From positions 1-8,989 of the forward strand of contig CAIOHI010000040.1 of assembly GCA_903858075.1 (NCBI GenBank): a stretch of DNA of 8,989 bases, read 5' to 3'. Below the pieces are notes generated by a model that searched no databases, was not told where the DNA came from, and was given only the letters and a program-made list of their open reading frames with translations. This document shows positions 1 to 5,228 of the stretch, piece by piece; positions within the stretch are counted from its first letter, which is position 1, and every line of letters begins with the position of its first letter. The stretch is from an uncultured Actinomycetes bacterium. GTDB taxonomy: Bacteria > Actinomycetota > Acidimicrobiia > Acidimicrobiales > Ilumatobacteraceae. A program made the position numbers and the translations under genes.

Positions 1-314
1 ACATCGCCACTCTTTAATTTTTCCTGGTGGTTTTTGAAGCGGCGTGACCAGTTGGAAGGAACACGCGGGTCGGCTTTGGAAAGCACAGACACCAAGTCTT
101 CAAGTTCGTCAGGAGACACCGGCGGGCGAACTCCTACTTCAGAGGCCCGCGATGTGGGCACAGAAAGCGTCATTTCATTGATAACGGTCTTCAAAATGAG
201 GTACTCCTGGGTTGAGCCAAAAGCCTTCATCTTCTTAATGCCATGGACGATGCAAGCACCGTGCTGGGGATAGATGACCGTGTCGCCTTTTTTGAAAATT
301 ACCTCTGCAGTCAC
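1..314 (-). CDS. carD: CarD-family RNA polymerase-binding transcription regulator, C-terminus cut off by window edge
   Basis: Proteins of this family bind the RNA polymerase beta subunit and stabilise the open promoter complex, notably at rRNA promoters, in actinobacteria and others. Reading from 314 down to base 3 gives 104 uninterrupted codons. Residues 6-60 match the polymerase-interacting Tudor-like domain (FKKGDTVIYPQHGACIV near the start, then EYLILKT and LSVPT). Residues 86-93 (PSNWSRRF) contain the conserved Trp, here W89, that in the mycobacterial protein contacts the upstream edge of the -10 bubble. Family members are about 160 residues, so roughly 55 are missing beyond base 1. The GTG at 314-312 is the only sensible start: the mycobacterial protein begins at the residue equivalent to V5, which here is GTA, not a start codon. 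No Shine-Dalgarno sequence precedes the GTG. A weak TATCCT lies 7 bases before it (327-322), so a leaderless transcript is possible but unproven. It follows the protease gene on the same strand after 81 bases. Confidence 0.9.
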   Translation of the reverse strand, partial: MTAEVIFKKGDTVIYPQHGACIVHGIKKMKAFGSTQEYLILKTVINEMTLSVPTSRASEVGVRPPVSPDELEDLVSVLSKADPRVPSNWSRRFKNHQEKLKSGD

Positions 315-341
315 GGCGCTAAGGATAGAGCACGGGAGACC

Positions 342-363
342 AAAAGCCCCTATGGAATGGGGC
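342..363 (-). terminator. Weak candidate intrinsic terminator between protease gene and carD
   Basis: On the minus strand a perfect 5-bp all-G/C stem (GCCCC at 363-359, GGGGC at 350-346) with an 8-base loop is followed at once by TTTT (345-342). It begins 32 bases after the protease stop codon and ends 27 bases before the carD start. The stem and T-tract are both short for an efficient intrinsic terminator, so this is a candidate only. Confidence 0.35.
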
Positions 364-392
364 GCACACCAAAAAACCGTAAAAGCACCCCA
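358..392 (-). other. Alternative hairpin overlapping the terminator candidate
   Basis: Read on the minus strand, TGGGGTGC (392-385) can pair with GCGCCCCA (365-358): 8 bp including one G-U pair, with a 19-base loop. Its 3' arm contains the 5' arm (363-359) of the terminator candidate at 342-363, so the two structures cannot form together. It starts 3 bases after the protease stop codon. Function is inferred only from geometry. Confidence 0.3.
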
Positions 393-395
393 GCA

Positions 396-1934
396 CTAGG
401 CGAAAATATGGGTCGCAGTCTTCGTAAAGGTCCTGCCATTAGCCCTCACTACGGTAACTGACACTTTGCATATTCCCGTTTTGAGCTCAACCAAAGTCGT
501 TCGAACTACTTTGCAATTCCGAGCAGAAACGGGCAACACTTTAATGATGGTCTTCACAGACCCAACAAAATTGATTTTAGCCAATGCTGCAACTTCCCGA
601 ATTGATATTTTGTGCATAGTTGGTAGTTGATGGGTGCTCAACGGCGGGCTGCTCATTGCGACGATTGAAGTTGAAGTGCTCGACGTGGAACTAGTGGGCT
701 CATTTTTCACAGCATTCGTCGATGATGGAGAAATCTCTTCTGTTCGCGGAGCAGCTACGACAGAAGAAACTGTTGTTGTAGAACTATCTGCAGTACTAAC
801 AGTCGTACTCGTTGAAGAAGTCGAAGTGGATACGACGGCCGTGGTGGTTGGAGGAACAGGCAATGCAAATAAGGAATGGAGGTCTATCTGCTTTGCAATA
901 ATCCCGGTGTAGCCGTGAGTTGCCGGAACCGCTGTCTCTTGGAAAGCAGCTACTACATCTTCAACCGATTGAACGCCATATTTGGATCGGTGTACCGCAA
1001 AAGCTCCTGCAACAAATGGTGCAGCCATTGATGTTCCAGATGCCGTGCCATACGTGCCAGACATTTTTGAAGAATTGATCCTGTACCCCGGTGCCGCAAG
1101 AGTGGTGAACTCAGAGAAATTTGAAAAGTCCGTAATGAGATTGTGCGTTATGTGCGAAGCAGCAACACTCACTGCTTCAGAAATACATGCAGGTGATGAC
1201 ATCCCCAAGGAATAGTTGTTTCCAGATGAAATTACCGTGGCAACATTTTTGATTCTGAGATTATGAATTTCTGCGGTCACAGCAGGAAGATATGCATCAC
1301 ACGTTTCGGTGAATGCTCGTGGTGTCCCTAATGACATGTTCACTGCGGCAATGTTGTAATCGCTGGTGAGCGAAACGATGTATGCCAGAGCTTTTACAAC
1401 ATTTTGATCTAGGGAGGCACCACTCTTGTCAAAAATATTGATCGCAATGATTTTTGCATCAGGAGCTATTCCATGAAATTCTTGATTTTCTCCTGCGATG
1501 ATTCCAGCAACATGGGTTCCATGCCAATGCATCGGCGTTGCCGCGCCAGGACCATACATTTCAGTTTCTCCATTTGGACACTCACTTGAAAAACACGCTT
1601 CCAGGGCAACTTTGCCAGCTAAAAATGGGTGCCCAACTTCAACCCCTGTGTCGATGACGGCGACGTAGGTTCCCTTGCCCGTGAACCCTAAATCATAAGA
1701 ATTGTTTGCGCCTATATAAGGTATCGCCGCTTGGAGATCAATGCGAAAGACAACTTCCCTCGAAGCAGGAGCGACCTTCGACTTGGCATTGAGCACAGAG
1801 GCGTAAGGCAATGACTTTCTTGCATTCTGAATAACTCCACCGGACTTGGACCCACCACCCACAGGGTTTATTCCAGCGAGACACCCAACTAAACCCAGAG
1901 CGACAAGCGCCGAGACAGCACGTAGATGCCGCAT
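396..1934 (-). CDS. Subtilisin-like serine protease (family S8), predicted lipoprotein with Ser/Thr-rich linker and C-terminal beta domain
   Basis: This is a 512-residue secreted endopeptidase of the subtilase family. Residues 1-18 look like a lipoprotein signal peptide: basic start (MRHLR), hydrophobic core, and lipobox LVGC with C18 as the acylated Cys, which would anchor it to the outer face of the membrane. The catalytic triad is complete: D95 in AVIDTG, H138 in HGTHVAG, S302 in GTSMAAP. N239 in SSGNN is the likely oxyanion residue, and NMSLG at 199-203 is the substrate-binding strand. Only about 75 residues separate C18 from the catalytic domain and I see no inhibitor-I9 propeptide in them. 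Residues about 360-435 are a Ser/Thr-rich low-complexity linker. Residues about 440-512 form a separate domain with two Cys (C474, C489) and a GICKVSVTV strand. The signal peptide supports the ATG at 1934. There is no Shine-Dalgarno directly before it; instead a mini-ORF stops on it (TAATG). Sampled lines are more AT-rich than the ftsK/rimO part. Substrate unknown. Confidence 0.93.
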   Translation of the reverse strand: MRHLRAVSALVALGLVGCLAGINPVGGGSKSGGVIQNARKSLPYASVLNAKSKVAPASREVVFRIDLQAAIPYIGANNSYDLGFTGKGTYVAVIDTGVEVGHPFLAGKVALEACFSSECPNGETEMYGPGAATPMHWHGTHVAGIIAGENQEFHGIAPDAKIIAINIFDKSGASLDQNVVKALAYIVSLTSDYNIAAVNMSLGTPRAFTETCDAYLPAVTAEIHNLRIKNVATVISSGNNYSLGMSSPACISEAVSVAASHITHNLITDFSNFSEFTTLAAPGYRINSSKMSGTYGTASGTSMAAPFVAGAFAVHRSKYGVQSVEDVVAAFQETAVPATHGYTGIIAKQIDLHSLFALPVPPTTTAVVSTSTSSTSTTVSTADSSTTTVSSVVAAPRTEEISPSSTNAVKNEPTSSTSSTSTSIVAMSSPPLSTHQLPTMHKISIREVAALAKINFVGSVKTIIKVLPVSARNCKVVRTTLVELKTGICKVSVTVVRANGRTFTKTATHIFA

Positions 1935-1972
1935 TAGAAAACGAGCCGGAAGTGATTCTGCATGTCTTTCAT
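1934..1972 (-). CDS. 12-codon leader ORF with stop codon overlapping the protease start (TAATG)
   Basis: ATG at 1972-1970 opens the peptide MKDMQNHFRLVF, ending in TAA at 1936-1934. The last A of that stop is the first base of the protease ATG, the classic arrangement for termination-reinitiation coupling. The region's only strong Shine-Dalgarno match, GGAGGGG (1991-1985), lies ahead of this ORF and not next to the protease start. The ORF could also begin at an in-frame ATG at 1993-1991, which would add seven codons and place the purine tract inside it. The peptide resembles nothing I recognise and is more likely a translational device than a functional peptide. Chance occurrence cannot be excluded from one sequence. 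Confidence 0.4.
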   Translation of the reverse strand: MKDMQNHFRLVF

Positions 1973-1984
1973 TGCGATTGAAAT

Positions 1985-1991
1985 CCCCTCC
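1985..1991 (-). promoter_or_regulatory. Shine-Dalgarno-like GGAGGGG upstream of the protease leader ORF
   Basis: GGAGGGG on the minus strand lies 12 bases before the leader ORF ATG (1972) and 50 bases before the protease ATG (1934). The gap to the leader ORF is a little longer than optimal. The gap to the protease start is far too long for direct use, which is why coupled translation through the leader ORF is suggested. Confidence 0.45.
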
Positions 1992-2001
1992 ATCGATCTA
2001 G

Positions 2002-2075
2002 CGCCCCCGGCATGAATCGAACATGCGACCTGCGGATTAGAAGTCCGTTGCTCTATCCAACTGAGCTACGGGGGC
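2002..2075 (-). tRNA. tRNA-Arg (anticodon UCU)
   Basis: A complete cloverleaf reads on the minus strand. The acceptor stem is perfect (GCCCCCG at 2075-2069 with CGGGGGC at 2009-2003) and the discriminator base is G at 2002. The D arm is GCTC/GAGC around AGTTGGATA. The anticodon stem ACGGA/TCCGC has an A-C mismatch at its outer pair. The loop CTTCTAA carries anticodon TCT (2041-2039), which reads AGA and AGG Arg codons. The T arm is GCATG-TTCGATT-CATGC, fully paired. No 3' CCA is encoded, so it is added after transcription. The gene begins 12 bases after the cinA stop on the same strand and no convincing own promoter is visible, so it may be cut from the cinA message by tRNA-processing nucleases. 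Confidence 0.97.
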
Positions 2076-2087
2076 ATTACCAATAAT

Positions 2088-3341
2088 CTACAAGTAGAGA
2101 CGACGTAAATAATTGAGCGCGGTAATCACCGACATTTGGCGCATTTGGTCGCGAGCAGAGGCGAGACGAAAGTGCTGTGAATGTTCACTTCCATCGGCAA
2201 GGCACACCCCTACCCACAAAGTTCCCACGGGCTGCCCTTCTTGCTCGGTGGGCCCAGCGACACCTGTCAGCGCCAACCCGACCGAGGAATGCAAAGCCGC
2301 CTTGACACCTCGAGCCATCGCGATAGCTGCTTCCCCACTCACCACTGGGCCGCGTGGCACGTTCAGTACGTCATATTTCACTTCAGAGGCATACGACACC
2401 ACACCACCCACAAGCACGTCACTTGCGCCTGCGATGTTGGTGAGGCGGCCCGTTACTAAACCACCCGTCACCGATTCCGCAACTGCCAACGTATGACCAT
2501 GCGAACGAAGCGTTTGCAGAACAACAGACTCCATGGTGTCGGTATCAACTCCAAAGACAATGTCGCCTACTACGCCACGCACACGCTCTTCCCACGTCGC
2601 GAGCACTTGACTCACCTGTTCACTGGTAGCAGCACGTGCAGTCAGACGAACTTTGATTCCTTCCCAGCCACTTGCCAAGAATGCGAGGGTAGGCAAAGAA
2701 CCATTTGGGTTGTTTTCTAGTTCTTCAATGATTCCGTCAAGGCGTTCGTTGAGCCCGCTCTCGCTTTCGCCCCAGGTGCGCAACACCTTGCTCGCAATAA
2801 CAGCTTGCACTCCGCTGCGTGCAACGAGGTCGGGAAGAATGGCGCGCTGCATCATGTCGTGCATTTCGTGCGGCACACCCGGTACCGCGTACACCATTTT
2901 GGTTTTGCCGTTCATGAGTACAGGACACATGAGCCCCGGTGCAGTTCCACGCGTTTGGGCAATGATGCTTGCACCCTTTGGCACCATTGCTTGTTGCAAG
3001 TTATTTTCTGCCATGGTGCGACCACGTGAGGCAAAGAGTTCACGAATAACGTCGGCGATGCTGTCGTGGAACTCCAGTTCAACACCCATTACCTGTGCAA
3101 TAGCCTCACGCGTGAGGTCGTCATGCGTGGGGCCAAGCCCGCCGCACATAATGACAGCGTCAGCTTCTTCTAAACGTGCACGCAAAGCGGCCACTATGCG
3201 TTCAATGTTGTCGCCAACTTTTACTTGTAAGTGCGATGAAATGCCGTGTGCAGCGAGCTGCTCGCCTATCCACGACGAATTGGTATCGACAATTTGACCG
3301 AGGAGGAGTTCAGTGCCGACGGCAAGCACATCACAACGCAT
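2088..3341 (-). CDS. cinA: CinA-family protein (molybdopterin-binding-like domain plus NMN deamidase domain)
   Basis: This is a 417-residue full-length CinA with both usual domains. Residues 1 to about 170 are the MoCF-biosynthesis-like (COG1058) domain: AVGTELLLGQIVDTN at 7-21, CGGLGPTHDDLTREA at 66-80, and AVPGVPHEM at 152-160. Residues about 265-417 are the CinA C-terminal (PncC) domain, which hydrolyses nicotinamide mononucleotide to nicotinate mononucleotide in the pyridine nucleotide cycle. Its motifs are AESVTGG (S290), YASEVK (Y317 to K322) and TGVAGP (359-364). The first motif is more often AESCTGG; Val at the Cys position is a variation at a position that varies among homologues. 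In some bacteria the N-terminal domain has ADP-ribose pyrophosphatase activity; that is not certain here. The ATG at 3341 lies 2 bases after the pgsA stop (TAA-AC-ATG), so translation is probably coupled. A cytosolic enzyme; a competence role cannot be inferred. Confidence 0.96.
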   Translation of the reverse strand: MRCDVLAVGTELLLGQIVDTNSSWIGEQLAAHGISSHLQVKVGDNIERIVAALRARLEEADAVIMCGGLGPTHDDLTREAIAQVMGVELEFHDSIADVIRELFASRGRTMAENNLQQAMVPKGASIIAQTRGTAPGLMCPVLMNGKTKMVYAVPGVPHEMHDMMQRAILPDLVARSGVQAVIASKVLRTWGESESGLNERLDGIIEELENNPNGSLPTLAFLASGWEGIKVRLTARAATSEQVSQVLATWEERVRGVVGDIVFGVDTDTMESVVLQTLRSHGHTLAVAESVTGGLVTGRLTNIAGASDVLVGGVVSYASEVKYDVLNVPRGPVVSGEAAIAMARGVKAALHSSVGLALTGVAGPTEQEGQPVGTLWVGVCLADGSEHSQHFRLASARDQMRQMSVITALNYLRRLYL

Positions 3342-3343
3342 GT

Positions 3344-3919
3344 TTACGCCGAGTGTGCTGAGGTATTTGCTTGATGCTGGTGACCGCGGTACGCCCGCAC
3401 TGCGTATTGGGCGCCACTAATGAGAGTGAGGACCAGAGAGAACCACAACAAAATTTTCCACGTGTAATCAAAATTGTTCACTGTGAGTGGCGCAAGTGCG
3501 CAGGCCACTGCGAATTGTTGCCCGAAGGTTTTCCACTTCGCGAGTTTGCTAGCTGGTATTGACACACCCTTCGAGCCGGCAACTACGCGATACACGCTAA
3601 TAAGCACTTCACGCGTTGCGATGATAGCTACAGGCAACAACGGGAAAAGACCGCGGCTGACAAGGGTAAACATTGCGCCAAGCACCAACACCTTGTCGGC
3701 AAGTGGGTCGAGAAATGCGCCGGAATGTGTTGCTCCATGACGCCGGGCCAAATATCCGTCGACACCGTCACTTGCACACAGGACAAACCACATGGTCCAA
3801 GCCACCCATGACCCGTTGGAGTCGGATGGAATAACTGCAAACAAGATGGGTGACACCAAAATGCGCATGACCGTGACGGCATTGGCCCACGTGGCGATGG
3901 CGTTGGGGTCTACTGGCAT
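3344..3919 (-). CDS. pgsA: CDP-diacylglycerol--glycerol-3-phosphate 3-phosphatidyltransferase (PGP synthase)
   Basis: This integral membrane enzyme makes phosphatidylglycerophosphate from CDP-diacylglycerol and glycerol 3-phosphate, the committed step to phosphatidylglycerol and cardiolipin. The 191-residue protein is of normal length. The CDP-alcohol phosphotransferase signature is present: D51, D54-G55, A58-R59, G67, D71, D75, with DPLADKV following. The spacing between AR and G67 is 7 residues against the commonly quoted 8. IPASKLAKWKTFGQ at 121-134 is typical of PgsA and separates it from other family members such as phosphatidylinositol phosphate synthase. The N-terminus has the usual PNAIATWANAVTVMRI lead-in to the first membrane segment. 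Several hydrophobic segments follow (about 21-48, 77-102, 136-147 and 156-172). It starts with ATG 11 bases after the rimO stop and is closely followed by cinA. The Shine-Dalgarno is weak. Confidence 0.95.
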   Translation of the reverse strand: MPVDPNAIATWANAVTVMRILVSPILFAVIPSDSNGSWVAWTMWFVLCASDGVDGYLARRHGATHSGAFLDPLADKVLVLGAMFTLVSRGLFPLLPVAIIATREVLISVYRVVAGSKGVSIPASKLAKWKTFGQQFAVACALAPLTVNNFDYTWKILLWFSLVLTLISGAQYAVRAYRGHQHQANTSAHSA

Positions 3920-3930
3920 GCGCTTTTACT

Positions 3931-5205
3931 CTATTCGCCCGGCGTCACTAATTCTGCGACGAGGTCGGGGCCAATGGCATCGATGACGCGTACGTTGACA
4001 AACGTACCGACCTTGCACGACACTGGAATTTGCACAATGCCATCAATTTCTGGTGCTTCGCGATGACTGCGGCCTACGCCTGGCGCATCAACAAGTACGC
4101 GGTGCACCTCACCAATTTCATCGTCGCGCTTACTAGCCGTAATGGTGTCTTGCATTTCTTGCAATTCGCCATGACGTAGCAACATAAGTTCTTTTGGCAC
4201 CTGGTCGGGCAGGTCAACTGCATACGTGCCGTCTTCTGCGCTGTAGGTGAAGAACCCACACCAGTCGAGTTGTGCTTCTTCAATGAAGCGCAACATTTGG
4301 TCGTGGTCTGCTTCAGTTTCACCTGGGTACCCAACAATAAAGTTGCTCCGGAAAACAGCTTTGGGGTTGAGTTTGCGAATATCGGCAATGCGCTGCAAAA
4401 AGCGGTCGCCGTCGCCCCATCTGCGCATTTTGCGCAACAGTGGCTTCGACACATGCTGAAGCGACAAGTCGAAGTACGGCACACCAGTATTCAAAATGGC
4501 ATGAATGAGATCGTCGCTTAAATCACTTGGGTATAGGTACAGCAAGCGCACGCGGTCAACCAATGCGGCAACCGAGTTGACCAACGGAACAATAGAGCCG
4601 GCGCCCAATTCATCGGGGCGATCTTTGCCGTAGCTGGCGAGGTCTTGTGCAACCAAAACAATTTCTCGCGCCTCTAGTTGCTCTACTTCTGTTAACAGCG
4701 AAGAGATATCGCGACTGCGTTGCGGACCACGGAATGACGGAATGGCGCAGAACCCACATGAGCGGTCGCAGCCTTCGGCAATTTTCAGATACGCCCACGG
4801 CGAAGTTGACTTCGGGCGCGGCAAGTTCAACAAGTCGAACGTTGGAACCGCTGTTGCGCCGAGCGCAACAGGCTTACGCCCGAGCGTGACCGACACACCA
4901 AAGCCGGCTACCTGGTCGACCTCAGGAAGTTCTGCAGCAAGTTCATCGCCGTAGCGCTCTGCCATGCAACCTGTCACCACTAGCCGCGAACCCTCTTTAC
5001 GTTGGTCGGAGAGATTCAAGATGGTGTCGATACTTTCGCGGCGCGCTTCTTCGATGAATGCACAGGTGTTCACAACAACTACATCGGCTTGCGACACATC
5101 GTTTGTTTGCGTATGGCCCTCAGAAATGAGGAGACCCATTATTTTTTCTGAGTCAACCTCGTTTTTTGGGCAGCCGAGTGTTTCAACGTAAAACTGAGAT
5201 GCCAC
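3931..5205 (-). CDS. rimO: Ribosomal protein uS12 methylthiotransferase (radical SAM)
   Basis: RimO adds a methylthio group to the conserved Asp of ribosomal protein S12, using S-adenosylmethionine and two [4Fe-4S] clusters. The 424-residue protein shows the N-terminal UPF0004 domain with three cluster Cys (C12 in ETLGCPKNEVDSE, C48 in VVNTCAF, C80 in VTGCMAERY). The radical-SAM motif CxxxCxxC follows (C146, C150, C153 in EGCDRSCGFCAIP). The C-terminal TRAM domain spans about 360-424. The motif RSHREAPEIDG at 379-389 in the TRAM domain is typical of RimO and argues against the related tRNA enzyme MiaB. The start codon is GTG (5205-5203), chosen because MASQFYVETLGC begins the conserved domain directly. 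It lies 23 bases after the ftsK stop, with only a weak purine stretch (GGTAAG) as ribosome site. pgsA follows after 11 bases, consistent with one operon. Confidence 0.97.
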   Translation of the reverse strand: MASQFYVETLGCPKNEVDSEKIMGLLISEGHTQTNDVSQADVVVVNTCAFIEEARRESIDTILNLSDQRKEGSRLVVTGCMAERYGDELAAELPEVDQVAGFGVSVTLGRKPVALGATAVPTFDLLNLPRPKSTSPWAYLKIAEGCDRSCGFCAIPSFRGPQRSRDISSLLTEVEQLEAREIVLVAQDLASYGKDRPDELGAGSIVPLVNSVAALVDRVRLLYLYPSDLSDDLIHAILNTGVPYFDLSLQHVSKPLLRKMRRWGDGDRFLQRIADIRKLNPKAVFRSNFIVGYPGETEADHDQMLRFIEEAQLDWCGFFTYSAEDGTYAVDLPDQVPKELMLLRHGELQEMQDTITASKRDDEIGEVHRVLVDAPGVGRSHREAPEIDGIVQIPVSCKVGTFVNVRVIDAIGPDLVAELVTPGE

Positions 5206-5228
5206 GGGCGTATCTTACCGACGTCGAA

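Noticed and set aside
781..870. Ser/Thr-coding stretch of the protease as a DNA tandem repeat
   Set aside because: The amino acid composition is repetitive but the bases show no regular unit; it is a low-complexity linker rather than a nucleotide repeat array.
2002..2075. tRNA-Arg as an integration site for a mobile element
   Set aside because: tRNA-Arg genes are frequent att sites, but I found no second copy of the tRNA 3' end in the window and no integrase or recombinase gene.
2450..2475. Val replacing Cys in the CinA AESCTGG motif as a sign of inactivity
   Set aside because: The Ser, Thr-Gly-Gly, Tyr and Lys around it are all kept, and as I recall other actinobacterial CinA proteins also lack this Cys, so loss of activity is not supported.
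2653..3297. 214-codon open frame on the plus strand opposite cinA
   Set aside because: It lies wholly antisense to a well-matched cinA, its product is low-complexity Ser/Arg/Pro-rich with no domain, and no ribosome site or neighbour supports it.
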